From positions 1 to 64,000 of the forward strand of contig JALZUQ010000006.1 in the NCBI GenBank assembly GCA_023301465.1: a stretch of 64,000 nucleotides of DNA, in the 5' to 3' direction. The stretch comes from Oligoflexales bacterium. Its GTDB lineage: Bacteria; Bdellovibrionota_B; Oligoflexia; Oligoflexales; JALZUQ01. The translations under genes were made by a program, and so were the position numbers. Positions within the stretch are counted from its first letter, which is position 1. Each line of letters starts with the position of its first letter. Below the pieces are notes generated by a model that saw nothing but the letters and a program-made list of their open reading frames with translations, made no database searches and was not told where the DNA came from. Shown here piece after piece: positions 37,599 through 46,078 of this stretch.

Positions 37599-37987
37599 AA
37601 CGGATCCTTTTTTTAGTGATGTTTTTACTCCCTATTGTCATTTACGCAATATGGGTTTCTGAACCTAGTCTTCGTGTTTATTATGCAAAATACACGTTCC
37701 CTGTTGTAACAGTAGAAGAGTCTGACATAGCATCTGTAAAAGATATCATTCGAATCCAAAGAGATGTCCAAGAGCATTTTCGAAAAATGAAGGTGTATAT
37801 CCCATTAGAAGATATTATTTTTATTCAAAAAAATGATGATCGTTATGTCATTGGTGATTTACTTAGGCAAAGCTGTGGTGAAGGCCCGCTTTTTATATGG
37901 CTACCAATTTCATTTCGTATTCCTCATAAATTTCAAAGAATTTATGAGCAATGTTGGACCCCTAAGGTAGACATTGTCAAAACTTAG
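37595..37987 (+). CDS. Small membrane-anchored protein of unknown function
   Basis: 131 residues from a GTG at 37595 that overlaps the preceding stop (GTGA); GGAAG lies 9 bases before it. An alternative TTG at 37580 adds five residues. An N-terminal helix (ILFLVMFLLPIVIYAIWV) anchors the protein, followed by a mixed domain with YYAKYTFPVVTVEESD and two cysteines (SCGEGP, QCW). No family was recognised. The overlap links it to the adenosyltransferase gene. Confidence 0.65.
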   Translation: MKRILFLVMFLLPIVIYAIWVSEPSLRVYYAKYTFPVVTVEESDIASVKDIIRIQRDVQEHFRKMKVYIPLEDIIFIQKNDDRYVIGDLLRQSCGEGPLFIWLPISFRIPHKFQRIYEQCWTPKVDIVKT

Positions 37988-38052
37988 CATTTAAGTTTCC
38001 AGTTATATGGACGATATATAAACCAGTAATTACAAGGTTTAAATATTTTATT

Positions 38053-39786
38053 ATGACTAAGTTAAATGATTTTTTGTTAGCGTCGGGTGAAGTAGATCAA
38101 GCAGCCATTACAAAAATGGAAGAAATTGCTAAGTCTGAGTCAATCCCATTTTTATATGCACTAGAAAAAACCGGTACGACTACCGACCTAAAATGTATCG
38201 AATTGTTTTCTAAATACTATGGTGTGAATTTCATAGATTTAGATAAAGCAGCATTAGATGATAATACTCTAGCAATTCTACCAAAAGATATGGTCGAAAA
38301 ATTTCTAGTAATTCCAGTCGAAATTAATGGTAAAAACTTAACGCTTGCTACTGCTGAGCCAAAAAACCACAAGGTTATTGATGCCATAAGGTTCAAGACA
38401 AGATTGGTTGTGAAACCAGTACTTGCAAGTGGCAGAGTCATAAGTAAGTTAGTTGAACGTGAATATAAAAGTAAAATTGATCTTGGTCATATCGGTGGTT
38501 CTTCTGCTGATACTCCCTCCAATGAAGACAAAAATGAAGATCGAATTGAAATTGGTAACGTGTCAGAAGACGGTGAAGATGGACCAGTTATTCGGGTTGT
38601 AAATCAAGTGCTTAAAAAGTGTTTGTCTTCTGGCGGTTCTGATATCCATTTTGAACCTTATGAATCTTTTGTTCGGATTCGTATAAGGATTGATGGATCT
38701 TTGGTTGAAGTAGCAAGGCCACCAGTGGCTCTTCGAGATGGTGTGACTTCACGTATCAAGATTATGGCAAAAATGGATATTGCTGAAAAACGCCGACCTC
38801 AAGATGGTGGTATTTCTGTTCTCATTGACGGTAAGCCTATTGATTTTCGTGTGAGTAGTGTTCCAACGGTTTACGGTGAGAAAATTGTACTTCGTATTTT
38901 AGATAAATCAGCTCTCGAAGTTGATATGACAAAGCTTGGTTTTGAACAAGATGATCTCGATAAATTTAAAGGAGCTATTCACAAACCATACGGCATGGTT
39001 CTCGTGACTGGGCCTACAGGTTCTGGTAAAACAACAACATTATACTCAGCACTTGCTGAACTAAATCAGGTTTCAGAAAATATTACAACGGCTGAAGATC
39101 CAGTGGAATTTCAGCTTGAAGGTGTAAATCAGGTGCATGTGAAAGCGGGTATTGGATTTACGTTTGCAAAAGCACTCAAAGCATTTTTACGTCAAGATCC
39201 AGATATTATCATGGTTGGTGAGATTAGGGACTTAGAAACCTCAAATATTGCAATGAAAGCCGCACTAACAGGTCATATGGTTTTGTCTACGCTTCACACA
39301 AACAGTGCAGCGGATACGATTATTCGACTTTTAAATATGGGGGTTGAGGGTTTTAACTTAATATCTGCATTAAATGCAATTGTCGCACAGCGTCTAGCAA
39401 GAAGAATTTGTTCAGACTGCAAAGTAGTTGATGATTCAGTTGGTCCGGAAGAATTAGTTGTTCTAGGGATTCCAGAAAGATTTGCAACAAAAGTAAAAGC
39501 ATATAAAGGTGCAGGTTGTGAAGCTTGTAACTATGGTGGTAATAGAGGTCGAACTGCCTTGCATGAAGTTATGATTGTTAACGAGGATGTTAAAAAAGGT
39601 ATTTTAGCAGGTCTTTCTGCAATTGATCTGAAAAAAATAGCAATGAAAACCGGTATGAGAACATTAAGGCAAAATGCTCTTAAAAAATTAGTATCAGGAG
39701 TTATTAATGCTTCAGAAGTAGTTGCAAATTCAGCTTCTGATGTTGATGCTCCAAAAAAACGTACAGCACCAAAGAAAGCTTCGTGA
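38053..39786 (+). CDS. pilB: Type IV pilus extension ATPase PilB (GspE family)
   Basis: 577 residues. An N-terminal MshEN-like domain (about 1-150) is followed by an acidic linker and the secretion ATPase core: Walker A GPTGSGKTTTLYSAL (about 319-333), Asp box and His boxes (AALTGHMVLSTLHTN), Walker B IMVGEIRD. The zinc-binding cysteines CSDC (about 453) and CEAC (about 488) typical of PilB/GspE are present. It powers pilin polymerisation at the inner membrane. First of pilB-pilT-pilC; no pilin or secretin gene is in the window. Confidence 0.94.
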   Translation: MTKLNDFLLASGEVDQAAITKMEEIAKSESIPFLYALEKTGTTTDLKCIELFSKYYGVNFIDLDKAALDDNTLAILPKDMVEKFLVIPVEINGKNLTLATAEPKNHKVIDAIRFKTRLVVKPVLASGRVISKLVEREYKSKIDLGHIGGSSADTPSNEDKNEDRIEIGNVSEDGEDGPVIRVVNQVLKKCLSSGGSDIHFEPYESFVRIRIRIDGSLVEVARPPVALRDGVTSRIKIMAKMDIAEKRRPQDGGISVLIDGKPIDFRVSSVPTVYGEKIVLRILDKSALEVDMTKLGFEQDDLDKFKGAIHKPYGMVLVTGPTGSGKTTTLYSALAELNQVSENITTAEDPVEFQLEGVNQVHVKAGIGFTFAKALKAFLRQDPDIIMVGEIRDLETSNIAMKAALTGHMVLSTLHTNSAADTIIRLLNMGVEGFNLISALNAIVAQRLARRICSDCKVVDDSVGPEELVVLGIPERFATKVKAYKGAGCEACNYGGNRGRTALHEVMIVNEDVKKGILAGLSAIDLKKIAMKTGMRTLRQNALKKLVSGVINASEVVANSASDVDAPKKRTAPKKAS

Positions 39787-39796
39787 GGTTTAAAAA

Positions 39797-40903
39797 ATGA
39801 ATTTTACACTTCCACAATTATTAAAAGCGTTGATTGATCAAGGCGGCAGTGATTTGCATATTAGCGTTGGTTCAGCACCTAGGTTGCGTATCAATGGTAA
39901 TTTAGTTTCATTACAGGTTCCTGCTCTAACTGAAGAGCATTCAAAACAGCTTTGTTACGCAGTACTATCTGAGTATTACCGAGCAAAACTAGAAGAAGAA
40001 AAAGAAATTGATCTTGCGTTTACGGTTAGTGGTGTCGCAAGATTTAGAGCAAATATTTATACTCAAAAAGGATACTTGGGAGCTGCTTTTAGAGCGATTC
40101 CAAGTGATGTTCGTTCATTAGAGTCTTTAGATTTGCCTCCAGTTTTTCAAAAACTTTGTTTATTACCACGTGGTTTAGTTTTATTTACTGGTCCAACCGG
40201 TTCTGGTAAGTCTACGACCATGGCTGCAATGGTTGATTATATTAATAAGAATAGATACGACCATATTGTTACTATTGAAGATCCAATTGAATTTATTCAC
40301 AAGCATCAGAATTGTCTCATTAATCAAAGAGAAGTGGGGCCTGATACTCAGTCATTTGCGAATGCATTAAAAAGTGCTTTGAGACAAGATCCTGATGTTA
40401 TTTTGCTGGGTGAGATGCGTGATCCAGAAACAATTAAGATGGCTATTACAGCAGCTGAAACAGGTCACTTGGTTTTTGGTACTCTTCATACTAACGATAC
40501 TTCATCGACAATCAACCGTATCGTTGACGTATTTCCGCCTCACCAACAGTCACAAGTTCGTACTCAATTAGGTACTTCATTGAGTGGGATCATAAGTCAA
40601 CAACTTATTCCTTCAGAATCTAAAGGTAGGGTTCTTGCGACAGAGGTATTAATACCAAACGTTGCAATCAAAGCACTTATTACTGAGGGTAAGATAAATC
40701 AAATATATTCAGCTATGCAAACAGGTCAGGATTCAACTGGGATGCAAACATTAAATCAATGTTTAATAGGTCTCATTAGAAAAAGAGTGATCACAGCAGA
40801 TGTCGCTCTTTTAAAATGTAATGATGCAGAAGAGCTGCAATCTATGCTTGAAGAACAAGGTCTTGCAAGTCGTAGACGTTCTCCAAAAAAACGGGTTGGG
40901 TAA
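39797..40903 (+). CDS. pilT: Type IV pilus retraction ATPase PilT
   Basis: 368 residues, the usual size. GSDLHISVGSAPRLRINGNL at the N-terminus, Walker A GPTGSGKSTTMAAM (about 133-146), IEDPIEFIH, LLGEMRDPET (Walker B) and TAAETGHLVFGTLHTNDT identify PilT. It depolymerises pili and drives twitching motility. The AGG-type ribosome site and 10-base gap to pilB suggest one transcript. Confidence 0.95.
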   Translation: MNFTLPQLLKALIDQGGSDLHISVGSAPRLRINGNLVSLQVPALTEEHSKQLCYAVLSEYYRAKLEEEKEIDLAFTVSGVARFRANIYTQKGYLGAAFRAIPSDVRSLESLDLPPVFQKLCLLPRGLVLFTGPTGSGKSTTMAAMVDYINKNRYDHIVTIEDPIEFIHKHQNCLINQREVGPDTQSFANALKSALRQDPDVILLGEMRDPETIKMAITAAETGHLVFGTLHTNDTSSTINRIVDVFPPHQQSQVRTQLGTSLSGIISQQLIPSESKGRVLATEVLIPNVAIKALITEGKINQIYSAMQTGQDSTGMQTLNQCLIGLIRKRVITADVALLKCNDAEELQSMLEEQGLASRRRSPKKRVG

Positions 40904-40909
40904 TTATCT

Positions 40910-42184
40910 ATGAATAAATACAAGTATAAAGCAAAAGATAAAAACGGCCGTGTTGTTGCTGGAAACATGCAGGCATTATCTGAAGTTGCAGTTAAAAAAC
41001 AATTAAGTGCTTGGCAACTTCGACCAATCAATATAAAGGCAACAAAACTCTCAAAATCTTCAAGCAAACCTGTTGAGGGTGAAGAAATGTTGGGCGGCAT
41101 GCTCGTAAGAGATGAAAACGGTGTCTGGCAGATTGATTCAGGTCCTAAGAAACCTAGCACGAAAGATATTACAGTTTTTACAAAGCAGTTTTCGACAATG
41201 TTAAATAGTGGTGTTCCAATGATTCAGTCGTTGGATATTCTGGCAGATCAACAAAAAGTACGTAATTTTTCTAAAACTATTAAGAATATCAAAAGTGTAG
41301 TAGAAAATGGTTCATCACTCAGTGAAGCTTTGGAGGCATTTCCTGCTATTTTTGAAGAGCTTTACGTTGCTATGGTCCAAGCAGGGGAGCAAAGTGGTAA
41401 CCTTGACGTGATTTTGGGTAAACTTGTTATCTATATTGAAAAAGCCGCAAAATTAAAAAGTCAGGTTAAAGCAGCACTATTTTATCCATTAGCAATTATG
41501 GTGGTGTCAGTTATTGTTGTTACCATTTTGATGGTTTTTGTTGTTCCTGTTTTTGCAAAACAATATGAAGGTTCAGATCGTGCAATGCCGGGCATGACGC
41601 AAATTGTTATCAATATTTCAGATTTTTTTACTGCTCAGTGGTATGTCATGATTGGTACGACTGTGATTGGTGGGTTTGTTTTAGGCAAAGTATTAAAAAC
41701 AGATCAAGGGCGAGCAAAGTTTGATAAGCTGCTTTTAACAATGCCAATTTTAGGTAAACTGATGCAAAAAATTGCCGTTGGTCGTTTTTGTCAAACAATG
41801 TCAACCATGCTTCAATCAGGTGTTTCCATTTTAGATGCACTCAAAATCTGTGCGTCAACGTCTGGTAATATGGTTATTGAGTCGTTTGTAAACCGAGTAA
41901 GACAAAAAATATCAGAAGGTTCTTCATTTTCTGCCCCTCTCAAAGAAGAAACGATGTTTCCAGATATGGTAGTTTCGATGGTGGAGATTGGTGAAAAAAC
42001 TGGTTCTCTAGATGATATGTTAAAAAAAGTAAGTGAATTTTATGAAGAAGAAGTAGATGCAGCAGTTGAAGCCATGCTTTCTATGATTGAGCCGGTCATG
42101 ATGATTGTGCTTGGTGGTATCATTGGTTTTATTGTTGTCGCCATGTACTTACCAGTATTCGATATGGGTAACTTAGTAGGCTAG
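40910..42184 (+). CDS. pilC: Type IV pilus inner-membrane platform protein PilC
   Basis: 424 residues. A leader of about 80 residues (KYKAKDKNGRVVAGNM start) is followed by two T2SSF domains with the conserved FTKQFSTMLNSGVPMIQSLDIL and FCQTMSTMLQSGVSILDAL motifs, and three transmembrane helices, one near 195-220, one near 245-262 and one at the C-terminus (MMIVLGGIIGFIVVAMYLPVF). It is the membrane platform on which PilB and PilT act. Six bases separate it from pilT. Confidence 0.94.
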   Translation: MNKYKYKAKDKNGRVVAGNMQALSEVAVKKQLSAWQLRPINIKATKLSKSSSKPVEGEEMLGGMLVRDENGVWQIDSGPKKPSTKDITVFTKQFSTMLNSGVPMIQSLDILADQQKVRNFSKTIKNIKSVVENGSSLSEALEAFPAIFEELYVAMVQAGEQSGNLDVILGKLVIYIEKAAKLKSQVKAALFYPLAIMVVSVIVVTILMVFVVPVFAKQYEGSDRAMPGMTQIVINISDFFTAQWYVMIGTTVIGGFVLGKVLKTDQGRAKFDKLLLTMPILGKLMQKIAVGRFCQTMSTMLQSGVSILDALKICASTSGNMVIESFVNRVRQKISEGSSFSAPLKEETMFPDMVVSMVEIGEKTGSLDDMLKKVSEFYEEEVDAAVEAMLSMIEPVMMIVLGGIIGFIVVAMYLPVFDMGNLVG

Positions 42185-42350
42185 TCAATGAGTTCACTAA
42201 TTGCACAATAAAAATTTAATTTTTTAAAAAAACAAATAATCTTCCTATGTGATGATTTTATGAGCGGAATATCCAATAATCTTTTCGTTATTAACGTTTA
42301 AGTTCTTGACTTAAAAGCCCTATAATCATAATAATTTATGTTCTAACGGT

Positions 42351-42426
<76 letters not shown>

Positions 42427-42462
42427 CTTTTTTTACTTTTCTTTTTACAAGGAATAAAGCGA

Positions 42463-42867
42463 ATGGACAGCGTAACAAACTTTATTGGTTTTATGGAAAC
42501 GCCCTTAACGGTTCTCCATATCGTCGTTGCATTTTTTATGATTCTTGTTGTCTTGATACAAGGTGGCTCAGCTGGTGGGGTAGGTGCAACACTTGGCGGT
42601 GGCGGAAACTCAAACGCAGTTTTTGGTGCAACTGGTGCAACAACTCTTCTAGGTAAAGCAACTTATGCTTGTGCTTTTATGTTTATGATTACTTCTATTA
42701 GTCTTTGTATTGCTCAAAGCAAGCAAGGATCAACTGGCTTAGATAAAAAAGTCCAAGAATATAACCAACAACAAAATAATGGTTTAACTACACCAGATGT
42801 AAAAGAAGAAGCTCCTAAATTAAATCCAGAGCAACCTTCAACAACTGACCCAGATATTCCAAAGTAA
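42463..42867 (+). CDS. secG: Preprotein translocase subunit SecG
   Basis: 134 residues from the ATG at 42463; CAAGGAA lies about 9 bases upstream, while longer frames would run through the tRNA. Two transmembrane helices flank the conserved VVLIQGGSAGGVGATLGGGGNSNAVFGATGATTLLGKAT-type region (about residues 24-63), the SecG hallmark. The tail is Gln/Pro-rich and longer than in E. coli. SecG assists SecYEA in protein export. It lies between two tRNA genes on the same strand and may be processed from a common transcript. Confidence 0.93.
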   Translation: MDSVTNFIGFMETPLTVLHIVVAFFMILVVLIQGGSAGGVGATLGGGGNSNAVFGATGATTLLGKATYACAFMFMITSISLCIAQSKQGSTGLDKKVQEYNQQQNNGLTTPDVKEEAPKLNPEQPSTTDPDIPK

Positions 42868-42883
42868 TTTTTGGAACACCCAT

Positions 42884-42970
42884 GCGATTGTGGTGGAATT
42901 GGTAGACACGCAGGCTTGAGGGGCTTGTGGGGGCAACCCCGTGGAGGTTCAAGTCCTCTCAATCGCACCA
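42884..42970 (+). tRNA. tRNA-Leu (anticodon GAG), integration target
   Basis: 87 bases with encoded CCA. Acceptor GCGATTG pairs with CAATCGC; the anticodon stem CAGGC/GCTTG frames loop TTGAGGG with GAG; a class II variable arm (GGGGC-AA-CCCC) follows; T arm GAGG-TTCAAGT-CCTC. A tyrosine integrase gene begins the mobile element 220 bases downstream, pointing towards the tRNA, so the tRNA 3' end is the likely attachment site. Confidence 0.96.
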
Positions 42971-42977
42971 ACTTTTC

Positions 42978-42996
42978 TTAACCAAAACAATTACTT
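42978..42996. repeat. Candidate left attachment repeat (TTAACCAAAACAA-TTACTT)
   Basis: This 19-base sequence just after tRNA-Leu recurs with one inserted base at 53992-54011. It could be a remnant of a site duplicated at integration. AT-rich sequence makes chance matches possible. Confidence 0.25.
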
Positions 42997-43014
42997 AACA
43001 AAAATTTAAGTTAC

Positions 43015-43076
43015 CGTGGACCAATCTCGTGGACCAATGAATTCTATACGTTTTTTAAAAGCCTTAAAAAAGTATA
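43015..43076. repeat. Direct and inverted repeats between tRNA-Leu and integrase
   Basis: CGTGGACCAAT occurs twice in tandem (43015-43025 and 43028-43038, 13-base period). Next to it an inverted repeat TATAC-g-TTTTTTAA / TTAAAAAA-GTATAC-like arm spans 43045-43058 and 43064-43076. Repeats of this type near an att site often bind the integrase arm domain or accessory proteins; the role here is inferred from position only. Confidence 0.4.
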
Positions 43077-43190
43077 AACCCGTACAAAAATTAAAATCGT
43101 TTTTCGAGTTTTTTTGTTCCGAAAAGTTTAAAAGAATTCCGCTGCCAGACAGATCTGGTACATGCACACAAAGTCAAAAAAAATAATTGA

Positions 43191-44450
43191 TTATTCTTTT
43201 TGAGCTAATGTTAACGATGCTAAGTTTTCAATGTCTCTATGCTTCTTATACATACCCTCAAGATACTTTGTGTAACCAACAACATTAGACTTTGCGATAT
43301 GAACATATTTCATAGTTGTTGACCATGATGCATGCCCTAAAATCTTTTGCAATACCGCTGGTGGTGTGTATAAAGCCATTGTCGAAGCAAATGTATGTCT
43401 AAAGGCATGAAATGAGATCTTCTTGATACCAGCCCTGTTACAATAGATGTAAAATTTATCTTTCCAGATAGGGTTTCCCACACTAGGAAAAATAAGCTGT
43501 TCAGGCTTAAAAGCTTTTCTTTTAGATAAGATTTTAAAAACTAGATCATCCATTTCAACACATCGGACATTTCCACCTTTTGTACGTGTCGCCAGTGCTT
43601 TAGCACTTTGATCATAAATCTCAGAAACCCATATCAAACGATTGTCAAAATCCAAGGACTTACGTTTTAAGCCTAAAATTTCACCCAGCCTACAACCAGT
43701 ATGCAAAGCAAAACGAAACAACTCAGAATCTCGTTCAATATTGAGCGTTAGTCGCACTTCCTTTTCACCATGTGAGTTCTTTGTTGTATAAGGCCCGCCT
43801 TCGTCACACCAACCAAGAAATTTTTCTACTTCTTCACCAGTTAAGTAAGGAACAGTAGTAGAAACTACTTTAGGAAGCTTAAACCTCCTGAAAGGATTCT
43901 TATCAACGTACTCTCTTTGATAACAATAGTTCATTATTGTTAAAACTAAACAAATGCAATCACGTTGCATTTTTGGAGAGAGAGTTTTTGGTTTTGACAA
44001 TTCACTTCTCGAATGGTTTGAAACAGTTCGTCTATTTAACTCCCCTTTTTGTTTTTGCATTGTTGAAAGCTCAGCAGCCAAATCATCTAGATCACGTAAA
44101 TGTAGTTCTTCAACAGGAATACTACCTAACACAGGCAAAATTTGATTGCGAAGCTGCATTTCATAATTTCTCTGAGTTGAGTGCTTGGTTTTAACATACA
44201 CATGATTTTTCATGAACTTATTTGCCAGATCACTAAACGTATGAATAACTAAAGACTTTGATTTAACATTCCTCTTTTCATCTGCCTTCTCCGAAGAAAG
44301 CGTTTCTCCAGAGTTTAGCTTTCTACAAAAAGAAGAAGCCTCCGCTTTACTTTGAAAGCTTCTTATTTTTCTTTTACCGTGTTGAGACCACCTAACTCGC
44401 CATGAGCCATTGTGTCTTTGTTCAGGCAAAATCTTATTTCTTTTGGTCAT
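43191..44450 (-). CDS. int: Tyrosine recombinase / phage-type integrase
   Basis: 419 residues. An N-terminal arm-binding segment (NGSWRVRWSQHGKRKIRSF) is followed by a core-binding SAM-like domain (about 75-190) and a catalytic domain: Arg in HTGCRLGEI (about 250), HAFRHTF (about 347), LGHASWSTTMKYVHI with the nucleophile Tyr near 383. All catalytic residues are present, so it is probably active. It catalyses integration and excision at the neighbouring tRNA-Leu. The start overlaps the excisionase gene by 17 bases. Confidence 0.94.
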   Translation of the reverse strand: MTKRNKILPEQRHNGSWRVRWSQHGKRKIRSFQSKAEASSFCRKLNSGETLSSEKADEKRNVKSKSLVIHTFSDLANKFMKNHVYVKTKHSTQRNYEMQLRNQILPVLGSIPVEELHLRDLDDLAAELSTMQKQKGELNRRTVSNHSRSELSKPKTLSPKMQRDCICLVLTIMNYCYQREYVDKNPFRRFKLPKVVSTTVPYLTGEEVEKFLGWCDEGGPYTTKNSHGEKEVRLTLNIERDSELFRFALHTGCRLGEILGLKRKSLDFDNRLIWVSEIYDQSAKALATRTKGGNVRCVEMDDLVFKILSKRKAFKPEQLIFPSVGNPIWKDKFYIYCNRAGIKKISFHAFRHTFASTMALYTPPAVLQKILGHASWSTTMKYVHIAKSNVVGYTKYLEGMYKKHRDIENLASLTLAQKE

Positions 44451-44661
44451 TAACTACCTCCTTTTCAAGGTAATCAATAACTTCTTGTAATTTGTATCTA
44501 ACTGAACGCTTGAGTTTAACAAACGGAATAGCATTCTCAGCTCGCCATTTTCTAATGGTCCAAACTGATAATCCTAGACAATCTGCCAACTCTTTAGCGT
44601 CAATTAGCTTGTCTCTTTTTATTCGGTTTTCAAAGAGCGCGGAGTGTCTTTCACACTTCAT
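44434..44661 (-). CDS. Small excisionase-like HTH protein
   Basis: 75 residues with a MerR/HTH_17-type winged helix: LIDAKELADCLGLSVWTIRKWR (DNA-recognition) and the wing FVKLKRSVRYKLQEVIDYLE. This pattern is common in excisionases (Xis) and in helix-turn-helix regulators of mobile elements. It overlaps the integrase gene by 17 bases, consistent with an Int-Xis unit that controls excision. An AGGAG site precedes its start. Confidence 0.8.
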   Translation of the reverse strand: MKCERHSALFENRIKRDKLIDAKELADCLGLSVWTIRKWRAENAIPFVKLKRSVRYKLQEVIDYLEKEVVNDQKK

Positions 44662-44753
44662 ATTAACTCCTTTATTTATAGCTTAAAATGATAAAAATTA
44701 AAATAGTTTTATGTTGTTTTTGAGGAAATTGTCGGCACTAAAACGCCTTTAAA

Positions 44754-45077
44754 TCACAGTAAATCCGTTGTATTTACCTCACCAGATAAAACTTTTTTGA
44801 TAAACGAGTTGTAATCAATCTTGCCGTGTAGTTCGCAGTATTTCTTGTAAATATGTTGATTAAAATCCTTTGGCTTTACAGCTTTCTTTTGAAGCTCGTT
44901 GAGTAATCTTTCTCGGTTGATTTGATTTAGAATAGATTCAACAACCATTGCAAATGATGGCTTACGGTCGAATTCATTTTGCATCGAATCCTCAATTAGA
45001 TTTTTGAGCTTGTTAAACGATTCGATTGAAATATTTATTTGTTTTATTTTTCTTTGAGTTTTATTTTCATTTTTCAT
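44754..45077 (-). CDS. Small basic protein, possible ribbon-helix-helix regulator or relaxosome protein
   Basis: 107 residues. KIKQINISIESFNKLKNLI near residues 11-29 looks like the strand-helix start of a ribbon-helix-helix fold, followed by SFAMVVESILNQIN; the rest is helical and charged. Proteins of this kind sit in transfer regions as repressors or accessory DNA-binding factors. Family not recognised with certainty. The unusual purine-rich block at 45110-45217 lies directly upstream. An AAGGATC-type ribosome site precedes the ATG. Confidence 0.55.
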   Translation of the reverse strand: MKNENKTQRKIKQINISIESFNKLKNLIEDSMQNEFDRKPSFAMVVESILNQINRERLLNELQKKAVKPKDFNQHIYKKYCELHGKIDYNSFIKKVLSGEVNTTDLL

Positions 45078-45109
45078 GAAAGATCCTTTTTGTTGTTAAT
45101 TAGGTCCAT

Positions 45110-45217
45110 TGAGGGACCGGAGGTTGAGAGGAGAGTGAAGAGAAGAGGGAGTAGAAGATGCTGGAGAAGGCGGCGAGTCGTGAGTGCCGAGTATCGAAGC
45201 GAATCGACGCACATTGC
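45110..45217. other. Strand-asymmetric purine-rich, G+C-rich block
   Basis: From 45110 to about 45172 the plus strand is almost all G and A (GAGAGGAGAGTGAAGAGAAG-like), then becomes G+C-rich and balanced. It contrasts sharply with the AT-rich flanks. It lies upstream of a small putative DNA-binding protein and could be an oriT, a leader region or a cis-acting control element. An open frame crosses it on the plus strand but has no ribosome site. Confidence 0.4.
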
Positions 45218-45286
45218 CATATCAGTCCACAAAATAGTAAAAAGTTAGATTTTAAGTAATTGCAGGTATTTACAACCTAGATACTA

Positions 45287-45318
45287 AGAAAAACTGGTAT
45301 GACGTGTCACACCAGTTT
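45287..45318 (-). terminator. Rho-independent terminator after the relaxation-type gene
   Basis: Read on the minus strand: AAACTGGT-g-TGAC-ac-GTCA-t-ACCAGTTT followed by TTTC. The stem is symmetrical with one mismatch, 22 bases after the stop at 45341. Confidence 0.8.
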
Positions 45319-45340
45319 CATACGAGTCTTTTCTTCACTT

Positions 45341-46078
45341 CTAGCCAAGTGTGATCACATCATTATCCCTAGTCGTGAAACAAGTAACCTCTGATTGCAT
45401 TAGGTCATTAAGAGTGATGTACATCACAGAAGGCTTATACTTTGAGAAGTAAGACTTGTCTGCTTTCTTGATCTTGTTTTGTATTTGCTTATCTTTGCAA
45501 ACACAGATTATAAAAGCAATACCGTCATTCTCATAGTATTTTCTTAACATCTTCGGATAACGTTCTAAATTCTTATAAGTTGCTTCATACTCAACCCCAA
45601 CCCAAATACCATTTTTAACCTTGAGCTTGGCAGCTCCATCTACTCTCGCTATCCTATAGGGTGAAAGTATCATATCTGAATTATAATTTGAAAATGATTT
45701 TAACTGATTTTCAAAGATGAACTCATCAATAATTTTCGTCTCCAGTAAACGGTTTCGAATATCAATAACGGTTGAATCATGGGAAGGCGATTGGCTTTTT
45801 AGTTCCATTGTATTGATTTCATCACACTTTAAGTAACGATCAAAACCCTTTTTTGATACTGAGTATACTTTTCTGTGGGAGCCTAACCTTGATAAGCTCC
45901 CACCAACGATTAAGCCAGCCTTTTCTAAACATTTGAGCCTGTTTGTTGCTACTCGCTTGTTCTTGAATTTAAATATCTCCTTATTGATTTGTTGTATTGT
46001 GGCTGATTTGGCGTTGAATAGAAAAGTCAATAAATTAATATCACGGTCGTAAATGTATAATTTTCTTTTTTTACTCAT
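45341..46078 (-). CDS. Replication-relaxation family protein
   Basis: 245 residues. An N-terminal winged helix (YDRDINLLTFLFNAKSATIQQI..., about 8-75, with RLKCLEKAGLI) is followed by a nuclease-like alpha/beta domain (about 85-245): RVDGAAKLKVKNGIWVGVEYEATYKNLERY. This matches the replication-relaxation proteins found in conjugative and mobilisable elements next to FtsK/TraD-like translocases, where they may act at the transfer origin. Its start overlaps the translocase gene by 4 bases. Assignment rests on overall layout and neighbours. Confidence 0.6.
   Translation of the reverse strand: MSKKRKLYIYDRDINLLTFLFNAKSATIQQINKEIFKFKNKRVATNRLKCLEKAGLIVGGSLSRLGSHRKVYSVSKKGFDRYLKCDEINTMELKSQSPSHDSTVIDIRNRLLETKIIDEFIFENQLKSFSNYNSDMILSPYRIARVDGAAKLKVKNGIWVGVEYEATYKNLERYPKMLRKYYENDGIAFIICVCKDKQIQNKIKKADKSYFSKYKPSVMYITLNDLMQSEVTCFTTRDNDVITLG

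Noticed and set aside
45039-45248. Plus-strand frame of 69 codons across the purine-rich block
   Set aside because: The Arg/Gly-rich translation follows from the base bias; there is no ribosome site and it overlaps the start of a better supported gene on the other strand.
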